This document shows positions 54,673-63,840 of a DNA stretch of 64,000 nucleotides, piece after piece (positions within the stretch are counted from its first letter, which is position 1; the number at the start of each line of letters is the position of its first letter). Source of the stretch: Glaciecola sp964195425 (lineage in GTDB: Bacteria > Pseudomonadota > Gammaproteobacteria > Enterobacterales > Alteromonadaceae); the NCBI GenBank assembly GCA_964195425.1, contig CAXMOM010000039.1:62001-126000 (forward strand), in the 5' to 3' direction. The position numbers and the translations under genes were made by a program. The notes under the pieces were generated by a model. That model had not been told where the DNA came from and ran no database searches. It saw only the letters and a program-made list of their open reading frames with translations.

Positions 54673-55898
54673 GAATAAACCTGAATGTAAGAGATATTTT
54701 AATCGTCCTATTTATTGGCTTGTTTGGCGTATTCCTATACCTTAACTTTGAGTCTTATGAAGAAGAAATCTATTTGGGCGAAGGTCCTCAGGCAAATGAA
54801 AATAGATTTTTAGCATTGCAAACACACCTGGCGCTGTATAAGACACAAGTATTGGTGGCCGATGATTTTAATTCGCTCTTTGCAGAGTCAAGTTTGAACC
54901 CCGTTTTTCCAGATATAAATGATGTAATTATATTTTCAGAGTCTGAACTTATTATTTCTGAATTATTAGCAAAAAATGTTTTGTCGTGGGTAGAACAAGG
55001 TGGTCACATAATTGTTGGCATGACACGGAATAGTCAACACGGGATTATGGCAGATTCAAAATATATTGGGTCTAGCGTATTCAGTACTAATCACTTACTT
55101 AAACTATTAGGCGTCAGCACCAGGGTGTTTGATAGAGAACTATTAAAGGATAAAACATCCCCTAATAATACTTACAATGTCCCAACCGCGATAGATACGG
55201 AATATTTTGGAAAAATAGACGTAAATGTTGAAGATAGCCTTTCTATAGAACTTGCAACATCACAAAACATCATATTTAGCTCATCAGTGCTGCCGGAAAA
55301 ATACGCCGACCAACCCACGATAGTGCAAATAAAAAGGGGTGATGGGCTAATTACCCTAATGACTGATGTTTATGTATGGAGTAATTACCAAATTAACGAC
55401 GATGACAATATATTCTTTATTCATCAGTTGGTAGCGCAAAACAGCAAACTCTATATTTTCGAACAACGCGATCCAAAAATGTGGTCAACCTTGATTACAG
55501 AATACTCGCCCAGTTTTTATTGGATATTGTTGTTCGTTGTATTACTGAGTGCGTGGTTTTATGCAGTGCGTTTTGGTGCGATCAGGCTTATTAACAACAC
55601 AGTAATGTCTTATTTTTCACAACATATTCGTGCCGCCGGTCAATTTTATTGGCTTAACGGTCAAAAAGATAAACTGCTACTGGAAGTTAGAAATGCTCTT
55701 TTAGAGGAAATATCATCAAAATTAGCACAAACGCATCCTAGTGAAGCGGAAATATTAGAGGGCTTAGCCAAAATATCTGGTTGGCCAAAGGAAAAAATAT
55801 ACATGTTTGTTTTTGATAAGAATAAAGTCAATGAGACTCAATTTACCCAAATAATGCAAGGCTTACAGCAACTCAGGGAAATGATATGGAAGAATTAA
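54669..55898 (+). CDS. DUF4350 family membrane protein
   Basis: A 409-aa protein: N-terminal anchor (ILIVLFIGLFGVFLYLNF), an extracytoplasmic GATase-like alpha/beta domain (residues 30-270; VIIFSESELIISELL, WVEQGGHIIVGMT), a second membrane helix (FYWILLFVVLLSAWFYAV) and a cytoplasmic helical end. This matches DUF4350, found next to MoxR and DUF58 genes. Overlaps the MoxR start by 13 bp. Confidence 0.8.
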   Translation: MRINLNVRDILIVLFIGLFGVFLYLNFESYEEEIYLGEGPQANENRFLALQTHLALYKTQVLVADDFNSLFAESSLNPVFPDINDVIIFSESELIISELLAKNVLSWVEQGGHIIVGMTRNSQHGIMADSKYIGSSVFSTNHLLKLLGVSTRVFDRELLKDKTSPNNTYNVPTAIDTEYFGKIDVNVEDSLSIELATSQNIIFSSSVLPEKYADQPTIVQIKRGDGLITLMTDVYVWSNYQINDDDNIFFIHQLVAQNSKLYIFEQRDPKMWSTLITEYSPSFYWILLFVVLLSAWFYAVRFGAIRLINNTVMSYFSQHIRAAGQFYWLNGQKDKLLLEVRNALLEEISSKLAQTHPSEAEILEGLAKISGWPKEKIYMFVFDKNKVNETQFTQIMQGLQQLREMIWKN

Positions 55899-56857
55899 CA
55901 CAGCAACAATTAGATGATGCCAAGCACAATATAGGGCGCTTAATTGACAATATTGAAATCGAATTAGTGGGTCAAACTCACGTAATTGAACAAGTGGTTA
56001 TCGCCCTGCTTGCAGGCGGTCATGTATTGTTAGAGGGTGTTCCCGGGCTAGGTAAAACACTGTTGGTGAGATTATTAGCAAAAAGCCTAGAGCTCGATTA
56101 TAAACGTGTTCAATTTACCCCTGATTTAATGCCAGCGGATGTAACAGGCCACTCCATTGTTAATATGAAAACCGGTGAGTTTACGATTAAAAAAGGTCCA
56201 GTATTTACTAATTTGTTACTGGCTGATGAAATTAACCGCGCGCCAGCCAAAACTCAGGCCGCGCTACTTGAAGTTATGCAAGAACAACAAGTGACTATTG
56301 ATGGTGAGCCACAAGTAGTAGGGCGTCCATTTATGGTACTGGCTACGCAAAACCCTATCGACAACGAAGGCACGTATCCCTTACCCGAAGCAGAACTTGA
56401 TCGTTTTATGATGAAAGTAGTGATTGGCTATCCTAGCGCTAGCGATGAAGAGGCGTTAACTCACCAGATTGCGGCTAAAGCATCGGGTAGCGAGCAGGCT
56501 CAAGTGTTGTCAGTAATAAACACAGATACCTTACACAGCTTGCGTGAGGTAGTACAAAACATCATTGTTGATCAGCAATTAGTACAATATGCGGTTAAAA
56601 TAGTAAGAACAACACGTCAATGGCACGGTATTGTGCATGGCGCAGGCGTACGTGCAAGCATTGCTTTGGTTCAAGCGGCAAAAGTCGCTGCGTTGATGGA
56701 TGGTTTAGGTTTTGTTACCCCTGACCATATTAAACGCATGGTACCGAACATACTTCGTCATCGTGTAACAATGTCAGCAGAGCGAGAAATAGCGGGTGCT
56801 TCGATTGATGACATCTTGTTTGAACTGTGCGGATCGGTTGAAGTACCGCGTCAATGA
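55886..56857 (+). CDS. MoxR family AAA+ ATPase
   Basis: A 323-aa AAA+ ATPase. Walker A LLEGVPGLGKTLLVRLLA, Walker B NLLLADEINRAPAKTQAALL, sensor 1 VLATQNPIDNEGTYPLPEAE and an arginine-finger region are intact. MoxR ATPases work as chaperones that insert metals or remodel partner complexes. Start overlaps the DUF4350 stop by 13 bp; the end overlaps DUF58 by 4 bp. This is the energy source of the operon. Confidence 0.93.
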   Translation: MEELTQQQLDDAKHNIGRLIDNIEIELVGQTHVIEQVVIALLAGGHVLLEGVPGLGKTLLVRLLAKSLELDYKRVQFTPDLMPADVTGHSIVNMKTGEFTIKKGPVFTNLLLADEINRAPAKTQAALLEVMQEQQVTIDGEPQVVGRPFMVLATQNPIDNEGTYPLPEAELDRFMMKVVIGYPSASDEEALTHQIAAKASGSEQAQVLSVINTDTLHSLREVVQNIIVDQQLVQYAVKIVRTTRQWHGIVHGAGVRASIALVQAAKVAALMDGLGFVTPDHIKRMVPNILRHRVTMSAEREIAGASIDDILFELCGSVEVPRQ

Positions 56858-58191
56858 AACTTGTTTCTATAAGGCCATCTGTTCAATTACTAGCACTAAG
56901 TGCAGTTGTTTTGCTTTGCGCAATACTGCTACCTTATATTGACGTAATCGTACTTACCCAATATTGGTTATATATGCCATATTTTGGCCTTGGAGGACTT
57001 ATACTTTTTTGTTCACTTGACCTTATTGTGTCGAAAAAACCGCCGTCGCTGAGTATTAGTCGGCAATTACCCGATATTTTATCCTTATATCAAACCACTA
57101 GCATTAAACTTGCTATTAGTAATAACAGCGATGAAGCCGTGGTGTTCGATTGGATAGAAAAACTCCCAAATGACTGGTCTTATACTCCCTATAATACTCG
57201 AACATTGCTTGAAGCAAACAATACTCAAGAACATCATTATGAGGTAACAGCAAACAAGCGAGGTCCCGCTAGCATTGAAGGGACATTCTTTCGGGTAAGG
57301 TCTTTTTTATCACTATGGCAGGTGTGTTGGTTTCACGAAGATAAAACCGAACATAAGGTTTACCCAAATTTTACCGCAATTTCTGATCTAACGGGTTTGA
57401 ACGGAAGCGTCAATGTAAAGCAAATGGGCCTAAAAAAATACAATATGCGTGGGTCAGGGATGGACTTTATGCAACTTCGTGACTATCGCGAAGGTGATAC
57501 TCTGCGTCAGATAGACTGGCGTGCCAGTAGTCGATTCAATAAATTAATATCGAAAGAATTCCAAGAAGAAAAAAATCAGCATATCATGATTATGCTAGAT
57601 GCCGGACGACGTATGCGGGTTCAAGACGATGAATTGAGTTACTTTGAGCATGCGTTAAACGCCCTAATTATGTTGTCTTTTACGGCTTTAAAAAATGGAG
57701 ATAATTTAAGTATTCAAAGTTTTGGCAGTGAAAGTCGTTGGTTAAATCAAGTGCGAGGCGCGCAAAATGTAAGTCGTGTTATGCACCACTTTTACGATTT
57801 GTACCCTGAAAAAATAGTCAGTGATTATTTGGGCGCTGCACAAGAGCTTATGCAAAAGCATCCTAAGCGTTCATTGGTACTATTAGTGACCTGTCTGCGA
57901 GATGAAGACTTCGAAGACTTGTTAATATCGGCTAAACTTCTTCAGGAAAAAAATTTGGTAGCCGTTATTAGTATTCAAGAGCCTATTTATGAAGGGATAA
58001 AATCTAAGCAAATTGAGGCGTTTGAGGAAGCATTAGATTATGCGTCTGCTACCATTTTGCAACGAAGTATCGACACAAATATAAAGCGTTTAAAGCACCA
58101 AGGTGTAATTTGTATTCAAACCAAGGCATCAGGACTTACCGCCAGTTTGATCAATAGTTATTTGAGTATTAAAAAAGCAGGACTGTTGTAA
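56854..58191 (+). CDS. DUF58 (VWA-like) protein, MoxR partner
   Basis: A 445-aa protein with two membrane helices near residues 13-32 and 40-58, a beta-rich middle and the DUF58 motif MRGSGMDFMQLRDYREGD plus RQIDWRASSRFNKL at about residues 200-230. A VWA-like fold follows (HIMIMLDAGRRM, metal site Asp). DUF58 proteins are standard partners of MoxR ATPases; MoxR is thought to activate the VWA-like domain. Overlaps moxR by 4 bp. Confidence 0.9.
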   Translation: MKLVSIRPSVQLLALSAVVLLCAILLPYIDVIVLTQYWLYMPYFGLGGLILFCSLDLIVSKKPPSLSISRQLPDILSLYQTTSIKLAISNNSDEAVVFDWIEKLPNDWSYTPYNTRTLLEANNTQEHHYEVTANKRGPASIEGTFFRVRSFLSLWQVCWFHEDKTEHKVYPNFTAISDLTGLNGSVNVKQMGLKKYNMRGSGMDFMQLRDYREGDTLRQIDWRASSRFNKLISKEFQEEKNQHIMIMLDAGRRMRVQDDELSYFEHALNALIMLSFTALKNGDNLSIQSFGSESRWLNQVRGAQNVSRVMHHFYDLYPEKIVSDYLGAAQELMQKHPKRSLVLLVTCLRDEDFEDLLISAKLLQEKNLVAVISIQEPIYEGIKSKQIEAFEEALDYASATILQRSIDTNIKRLKHQGVICIQTKASGLTASLINSYLSIKKAGLL

Positions 58192-58227
58192 GCAGTTACT
58201 CAACATTGAAATAAGGAAGTAATTAGT

Positions 58228-58749
58228 ATGTCTAACAATGATGAACAAGTATATTCAGCACCCGAATCAGTGCTAGTTGATGAAAGCAATACGCTAATGG
58301 GAGATGACAATTTGGCTAGCCGAGGCTCGCGATTAGGCGCTACAATTTTAGATGTTTTCATCATGGTTCTATTTTTTATACCTGGCATAGTGATTATGGC
58401 GTTAATGGGTGGTAATTTTTCAGGTGATGATGCAACGCAAATGACTATGGATATTTACCTGTACTCGGGCGTATTTTTGCTAGCATACTTTATAATAAAC
58501 GGTGTCTTATTGTATAAATACGGTCAAACCATGGCAAAACGTTTATTGAAGATAAAGATTGTACGTACAGACGGAACGCGAACTGCTTTTGGTCGTATGT
58601 TGGGTCTACGTATTGTGTTGATTCAAGTGCTTACTCAAATTCCTATTATTGGTGCTTTGTTTGCTTTGGTTAACGTGCTCTTTATTTTCCGCGAAGACCA
58701 AAGGTGTGTTCATGATTTAATTGCCGATACGAAAGTGATTAATACGTGA
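58228..58749 (+). CDS. RDD family membrane protein (second)
   Basis: A 173-aa protein with RDD motifs: RGSRLGATILDVFIMVLFF (Arg, Asp), YGQTMAKRLLKIKIV and DLIADTKVIN, and three membrane segments. The N-terminal ~30 residues are acidic and cytoplasmic. 36 bp after DUF58 with an AAGGAAG site, so probably in the same operon. Not closely similar to the RDD protein at 51310. Confidence 0.85.
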   Translation: MSNNDEQVYSAPESVLVDESNTLMGDDNLASRGSRLGATILDVFIMVLFFIPGIVIMALMGGNFSGDDATQMTMDIYLYSGVFLLAYFIINGVLLYKYGQTMAKRLLKIKIVRTDGTRTAFGRMLGLRIVLIQVLTQIPIIGALFALVNVLFIFREDQRCVHDLIADTKVINT

Positions 58750-58812
58750 ACAAACCGCTCGTACAAACTACGTACTGAACGGCTTCCCATACGAGACTGT
58801 GTATGTAATTAT

Positions 58813-59292
58813 TTAATTTTTAGCTAAGACTTCATCTGTCTGATTTTTAATGCCATCCCAATTATTGTCAGCAGTATTTATCAAATTTGAAGTGTCGCTC
58901 AACCAACGCTTTTGAACTTTCGCGTTCAAGTTTAAATAGAGCTTGTCATCTACTATTTTGAATGCGGTTGGGTCGGTATCAAACTTTCTGTCCATGGTTA
59001 CACCAAATGCACAGAAGCCACCAAATTGAGGCGCATACTTTTCAGGTTGCTGCCTAAACAAATCTCTGTTTTGTGCATTAGAAAACTGATAAATAGCGTT
59101 CTTATAAGTAGCGGTAAACTCTGATGTTCCTTTTACTGGTGCCGATTGTGTAAAATATGCTACCGAATCATAACCTTGGATTGCAAGGTCATTTTCGCTA
59201 GTATTTACATCGATATCTGCTGCGAAAGTAAATGCACTAAATGCAATGCTTGCTGCAATGGCTGAAACTTTTAAAAGTCTGGGTAATTTCAT
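58813..59292 (-). CDS. YHS domain-containing secreted protein
   Basis: A 159-aa periplasmic protein: signal peptide to about residue 24 (FSAFTFAA), then a YHS-type domain (AIQGYDSVAYFTQSAPVKG, FGGFCAFGVTMDRKFD). The YHS fold often binds metal or heme; the conserved Cys in FGGFCAFGV is present. Lies tail to tail with the RDD gene and divergent from the AraC regulator. Function is not established. Confidence 0.87.
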   Translation of the reverse strand: MKLPRLLKVSAIAASIAFSAFTFAADIDVNTSENDLAIQGYDSVAYFTQSAPVKGTSEFTATYKNAIYQFSNAQNRDLFRQQPEKYAPQFGGFCAFGVTMDRKFDTDPTAFKIVDDKLYLNLNAKVQKRWLSDTSNLINTADNNWDGIKNQTDEVLAKN

Positions 59293-59431
59293 ATTAAATT
59301 TCCTTTTGGCTAATGGTTTGTCTAAATTGATGGAGTACGATATATAAGATAGGCTTTTTTAGAGATTAATTGCGCCATATACTCCACCTTTTCATACAAT
59401 TCGTCTAAAATAAAAAATAACGACTGGTAAG

Positions 59432-60271
59432 ATGCTCTTGATGGACAAACTTTCAAAAATACTTCAACATTTCGAAATGCAAGCCAATGTGTTTTTTAGC
59501 GGAAATTTGTGCGAGCTAAGTGAATTTGAAGAAACTAAAGGGAACAAGGGTCATCTTCATGTTTTGAGCAAAGGTAGCCTACGATTAATCGACAAAGCCG
59601 GTGTTAGCATTACTATAGATCAACCTAGCTTACTATTTTTCCCGCAGGGACGGTTTCATCGGTTGGTGCCCGACTCTGTAAAAGGTGCCGATTTGGTTTG
59701 TGCAACGATAGAATATAACAGCGTAATGGCTCACCCAATTGCTAAAGCGTTACCTTCAATGGTGTCGTTTGAGTTAGGTAAGGTATCTAACACTCAACTC
59801 GCACAAACTGCTGCTTGGCTTTTTGAGGAGGCCTTCGCTGAAAATAACGGTAAAGCTATTATGATAAACAAGCTATGCGATATCTTTGTTATTCAGTTAT
59901 TACGCGAAGTTATTGGTACTGCCAGTGTGCAACAAGGAATGTTAGCAGGCCTTGCGCACCCATTGCTATCGAAAGCGCTCTCAAGCATACACGAGCAGGC
60001 AGATAGGCCATGGACCATTGAATCATTGGCGATTGAAGCGTTAATGTCACGATCCAAGTTTGCGCAACTATTTCACAGGGTTGTAGGACAAACACCACTA
60101 GGTTATTTAACCGATTGGCGCATGCATTTGGCGCAAGGCTTATTGACCAAAAATTTGTCGGTAGAGTTGGTTGCAAACAAAGTTGGTTACGAAAATGGCT
60201 CAACCCTAGCACGTGTGTTTAAGAAGAAACTGGGCAACTCACCAAAACAGTGGCTTAAAAACAATCAGTGA
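59432..60271 (+). CDS. AraC family transcriptional regulator (cupin type)
   Basis: A 279-aa regulator. The N-terminal ~150 residues form a cupin sensor (HLHVLSKGSLRLIDKAGV, PSLLFFPQGRFHRLVPD); the C-terminal ~95 residues contain two helix-turn-helix units (TIESLAIEALMSRSKFAQLF, LVANKVGYENGSTLARVFKK). Divergent from the YHS gene at 59292, which could be its target. Inducer unknown. Confidence 0.9.
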   Translation: MLLMDKLSKILQHFEMQANVFFSGNLCELSEFEETKGNKGHLHVLSKGSLRLIDKAGVSITIDQPSLLFFPQGRFHRLVPDSVKGADLVCATIEYNSVMAHPIAKALPSMVSFELGKVSNTQLAQTAAWLFEEAFAENNGKAIMINKLCDIFVIQLLREVIGTASVQQGMLAGLAHPLLSKALSSIHEQADRPWTIESLAIEALMSRSKFAQLFHRVVGQTPLGYLTDWRMHLAQGLLTKNLSVELVANKVGYENGSTLARVFKKKLGNSPKQWLKNNQ

Positions 60272-60309
60272 CAAGGTAAGTCTTGGTAACATACTCTATT
60301 GTATTAACA

Positions 60310-61191
60310 CTAGCGCTTTTTGTAAGTAATCTGATTAGGTTGATAACCAGACGTTCGAGACGAACTGGGTCCGCCAGACTGTGGCTCTGTTTGCGTATTC
60401 GATACAATCTGTTGGGTTAGCGGTGAGCGGCGGCTAGGGCCCTGAAAATGCACTTGGTAAGTTTCATATTCACGCATCGATTCAAAACAATAGCGTCCAA
60501 TTGCGCCTTCTAAGTCTGCCAAATTATGATTAGTAATCAAAATACAGTTTTTGTTAGCGGCTTTACGTTGACGTAGCAAGTTACCTAACCAAGACTGAGC
60601 ATTCTTCTTTAATACGGTCTCGTTTACACACACTTCATCTAGTATTAATAAATCGACATCTAAGAGCTGTTGATTAACCTCACGATATTTATAAGAAGCG
60701 TTGTCTTGTGACTGATAGTCGTATGAATAAAGACGCATATCTAATAAGGTTTGCAACTGCCTATACACTACGCTGGTTTCAAATTTATCAATTAGCTCTT
60801 GGGCGATTGCACCGGCAATATGTGACTTTCCTCTTCCGTAGTCACCATAAAAAATCATCATATGAGCGCGACTCTTACGCCACTTTGGATCTTTGTGTGC
60901 GGCGATAAAAGAACGTGCAATACTTACTGCTTCAATCACATCCTGAGCATCTTCGCGTAGGTTGTCAAACGTCCACTTAGGATTAAGTTCAGATTTACCA
61001 TGTAGCTGTTGAATTCTTTTATGTTTTGTTTCTTGCTGTATTTTTTGTAAATCAGCATTAGCGAGTATTTCATATTCACGACGGTTTTTTTCGTAGTCAA
61101 ATTTAGGAATGTGCGAATTTCCTTTGGCTGCCTCACGGTCTAGCCCCATTGCGCCTTTCAATTCCGCTACGCGTTGTTCTAAGGTTTTCAT
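60310..61191 (-). CDS. dnaC: DnaC-like replicative helicase loader
   Basis: A 293-aa AAA+ ATPase of the DnaC group. Walker A MIFYGDYGRGKSHIAGAIAQ, Walker B DVDLLILDEVCVNE, sensor I CILITNHNL and an arginine region RYCFESMRE are visible; residues 1-80 would bind DnaB. The gene follows a DnaT-like gene, as in enteric dnaTC pairs, and lies ~9 kb from oriC. Length is larger than E. coli DnaC (245 aa) because of an N-terminal extension. It could serve phage-like IstB functions, but the dnaT-mioC context favours host helicase loading. Confidence 0.82.
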   Translation of the reverse strand: MKTLEQRVAELKGAMGLDREAAKGNSHIPKFDYEKNRREYEILANADLQKIQQETKHKRIQQLHGKSELNPKWTFDNLREDAQDVIEAVSIARSFIAAHKDPKWRKSRAHMMIFYGDYGRGKSHIAGAIAQELIDKFETSVVYRQLQTLLDMRLYSYDYQSQDNASYKYREVNQQLLDVDLLILDEVCVNETVLKKNAQSWLGNLLRQRKAANKNCILITNHNLADLEGAIGRYCFESMREYETYQVHFQGPSRRSPLTQQIVSNTQTEPQSGGPSSSRTSGYQPNQITYKKR

Positions 61192-61239
61192 GTTATTACC
61201 TCGCCATTCCCTATATGAGTTAGGACCCTATAAGCCCTA

Positions 61240-61938
61240 CTAAATTTGATCTTTGTATTGATTAATAAGTTGTTTTACGTTGTCGTCAAACACTATGCCT
61301 GCGCTGGGTGTTACATACTGATGGCCAGCTTTAGTCTTTTGTTCAGACAATGGTAACCGTTGTCTGCGCTGTTTTAAATGAATAACCAATTTTTGTGTCC
61401 ATTGATACTCTGTACACTGGGTATCTATTCGACCTAACCAGTAAGCAATAAATTCACCAAGCTCGTCAGCACTGTAAGTTTTTTCGATTAATCCGACTAG
61501 CTGACATAAGTCCTCAAATATTGATTGTACGGGTCGCCAATCGAGTCGCATCGATTTATGTTGAGAATGGAACTGTGGGTTTTCAAGAGACTGTGGAAGA
61601 GCGGTTAACGGTAGTGTAATCTCTTGGTTGTGTAAGCTTTTGGAAAAGTCGGTATCAGTTACTACTTCAATTAGGCCAACGCTATGCAATTCTTCAAATA
61701 GCGCACTTATTTGGCGGCCCATTGTAATAACCGGTTTCTTGTTATTAATGAGTGCCAAAATGGCTTTATTATTGATTTCAATAGTGTTGCTACTACCCGA
61801 CATCTGAGGGCGTAAATATAAGCAATATAAAACCCGAGCCAAATTACTCAATGGGGTTTGTAGGGTTTCTAATTCAAGCTCGTTCACGGGTATTGATCTA
61901 CTTTTTAAGGAAAATGCCTCTTTTAGCGTAGAGGGCAA
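61240..61938 (-). CDS. dnaT: DnaT-like primosomal protein
   Basis: A ~232-aa protein; the best frame starts with TTG 61938, 9 bp after the mioC stop, but no good ribosome site is seen and the start is uncertain. The N-terminal part has PVITMGRQISALFEELHSVG (winged-helix-like); the C-terminal part MRLDWRPVQSIFEDLC, FIAYWLGRIDTQCTEYQWTQ resembles the DnaT DNA-binding domain. Its place between mioC and a DnaC-like gene supports a role in primosome assembly or restart. Only moderate similarity to E. coli DnaT. Confidence 0.72.
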   Translation of the reverse strand: MPSTLKEAFSLKSRSIPVNELELETLQTPLSNLARVLYCLYLRPQMSGSSNTIEINNKAILALINNKKPVITMGRQISALFEELHSVGLIEVVTDTDFSKSLHNQEITLPLTALPQSLENPQFHSQHKSMRLDWRPVQSIFEDLCQLVGLIEKTYSADELGEFIAYWLGRIDTQCTEYQWTQKLVIHLKQRRQRLPLSEQKTKAGHQYVTPSAGIVFDDNVKQLINQYKDQI

Positions 61939-61947
61939 AATTAAGTG

Positions 61948-62385
61948 CTAAAGCGCTACGTTATCTATTTTAGTCGCTAACCATTCTACCGCGATATCTT
62001 CAGGAATGGGATGATGAAGTACATCTATTTGAAATACTGGGAAAAGCACCTTACCGCCTGCGTCGCTAATTATACTTTCTATGGTAAGCGAGCCTTTACA
62101 AAAGGTATCGTAACTCGAGTCGCCTAGTCCAATTATAATAGCACGTAAGCCAGACAAGTCTTGCCTCGCTAAATCCTTTGCAAACGGACGAATATTGTCA
62201 GGTAAGTCACCTGCACCATGAGTAGATGTGACAACAACTAACAGATTGCCGACGCTTATGTCGTTAATATTAGGTTTAAAATGACAGGTACACGAGTGTC
62301 CTTTTTCTTTTAACATAGCTTCAAGAGCTTCAGCTACATATTCGCTTGCACCTAGTACCGAGCCAATGACTATATCTATGTTCAA
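61948..62385 (-). CDS. mioC: MioC flavodoxin
   Basis: A 145-aa flavodoxin-like FMN protein. FMN loop IGSVLGASEYVAEALE, STHGAGDLPDN and GLGDSSYDTFCKG are present. In E. coli mioC borders oriC and its transcription influences initiation; here it lies 11 kb to the right, in a unit with dnaT-like and dnaC-like genes. ATG with AAGGACG site. Confidence 0.92.
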   Translation of the reverse strand: MNIDIVIGSVLGASEYVAEALEAMLKEKGHSCTCHFKPNINDISVGNLLVVVTSTHGAGDLPDNIRPFAKDLARQDLSGLRAIIIGLGDSSYDTFCKGSLTIESIISDAGGKVLFPVFQIDVLHHPIPEDIAVEWLATKIDNVAL

Positions 62386-62460
62386 AATTATCGTCCTTAT
62401 TGATGTTGGTGTTTAGTGGGTGTTAGCTTGGTATATTTTTGTAGCGCCTATTAGTTAGTA

Positions 62461-63837
62461 CTACTTACCAATACAGAAAGAAGAAAATATTTTACTGAGT
62501 AAGTCATCTGATGTGAATTCTCCGGTAATTTCATTTAAATATTCTTGTGCAATACGAAGTTCTTCAGCGAGTAATTCACCAGCCATGGCCGATTCAAGCT
62601 GCTCTTTGCCTATGTTTATATGACTCTGTGCATTTAGTAAGGCGGTAATATGACGTTGACGTGCTATTACTTGATCTTCGCCCACTTGGTCAAAGCCCAT
62701 GCATTCTTTGAGGTGTTCGGTAAGGCTATCAATACCGGTTTTTGCTTTAGCTGACAAATTAATAACAGGGTATTGTTGATTACTGTCTATACCGGGTGCT
62801 TCTTGGCTTAAGTCGCATTTATTACGAACAACGGTCATTGCGGCATTGTCGGGAAGCCTTTCGTAGAACTCGGGCCAAATAGCCTGTGGCTGTGTGTTGG
62901 GTTCCTGTTGTGCGTCTACTATAAAGAGTATACGGTCGGCGTTTTCTATTTCCTGCCAGGCCCTTTCAATACCTATTTTTTCTACGGTGTCGGCATTGTC
63001 ACGCAAACCGGCGGTGTCAATAATATGCAGTGGCATTCCATCAATGTGAATATGCTCTTTTAGTACATCACGGGTGGTACCGGCTATGTCTGTCACTATT
63101 GCACTGTCTCTACCACTTAAGGCGTTGAGTAAGCTCGACTTACCAGCATTTGGACGTCCAACAATAACAACACGCATGCCATCACGTAGCAAAGAACCTT
63201 GTTTGGCCTGGTGCATAATACCGTTAAGAAGCGATACGATAGTGGCTAAGTTGCTTTGTACAATGCCATCGCCTAGAAAATCGATTTCTTCTTCAGGAAA
63301 ATCTATAGCGGCTTCTACATACATGCGTAAATAAATGACTTTATCGACAAGCTGTTTTATTTGAGTTGAAAATTCACCCTGCATCGACCTAAGTGCACTT
63401 TTCGCAGCTTGTTGAGAAGAAGCGTTTATCAAGTCAGCAATCGCTTCGGCCTGAGTCAAATCCATTTTATCATTCAAGAATGCCTGTTCACTAAATTCAC
63501 CCGGCCTAGCTAAGCGAACTAAGCCGCTTTGCAAACAGGTTTCAATAAGTAATTGCATTACTACTTGGCCGCCATGGCCTTGAAGTTCTAACACATCTTC
63601 GCCGGTAAACGAATGAGGACCGACAAAGAAAAGTGCAATACCTTGGTCGATGATTGTCTGTTTATTGTCATAAAAAGGTTGATAAGAGGCTAAGCGAGGT
63701 TTAGGGCACTGTTTAAGCAGTAGTTCTGCTATCGGCTTAGCGTTTGGTCCAGATACCCGCACAATGCCCACACTGCCTCGGCCTGGCGCCGTAGCTTGGG
63801 CAACAATGGTGTCATTGGAAAATGCGGGTGTGGTCAT
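62461..63837 (-). CDS. mnmE: tRNA modification GTPase MnmE
   Basis: A 458-aa GTPase that with MnmG makes cmnm5U34 in tRNA. N-terminal THF-binding domain (TIVAQATAPGRGSVGIVRVS), central helical part, inserted G domain with VIVGRPNAGKSSLLNAL, DTAGLRD and NKCD, and the C-terminal FCIGK motif with the reactive Cys. 75 bp before mioC, 3 bp after the yajQ stop. Confidence 0.98.
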   Translation of the reverse strand: MTTPAFSNDTIVAQATAPGRGSVGIVRVSGPNAKPIAELLLKQCPKPRLASYQPFYDNKQTIIDQGIALFFVGPHSFTGEDVLELQGHGGQVVMQLLIETCLQSGLVRLARPGEFSEQAFLNDKMDLTQAEAIADLINASSQQAAKSALRSMQGEFSTQIKQLVDKVIYLRMYVEAAIDFPEEEIDFLGDGIVQSNLATIVSLLNGIMHQAKQGSLLRDGMRVVIVGRPNAGKSSLLNALSGRDSAIVTDIAGTTRDVLKEHIHIDGMPLHIIDTAGLRDNADTVEKIGIERAWQEIENADRILFIVDAQQEPNTQPQAIWPEFYERLPDNAAMTVVRNKCDLSQEAPGIDSNQQYPVINLSAKAKTGIDSLTEHLKECMGFDQVGEDQVIARQRHITALLNAQSHINIGKEQLESAMAGELLAEELRIAQEYLNEITGEFTSDDLLSKIFSSFCIGK

Positions 63838-63840
63838 AGA

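Noticed and set aside
51310..58749. MoxR operon as a phage-defence island
   Set aside because: No nuclease, toxin or methylase is present and the position beside oriC suggests core maintenance.
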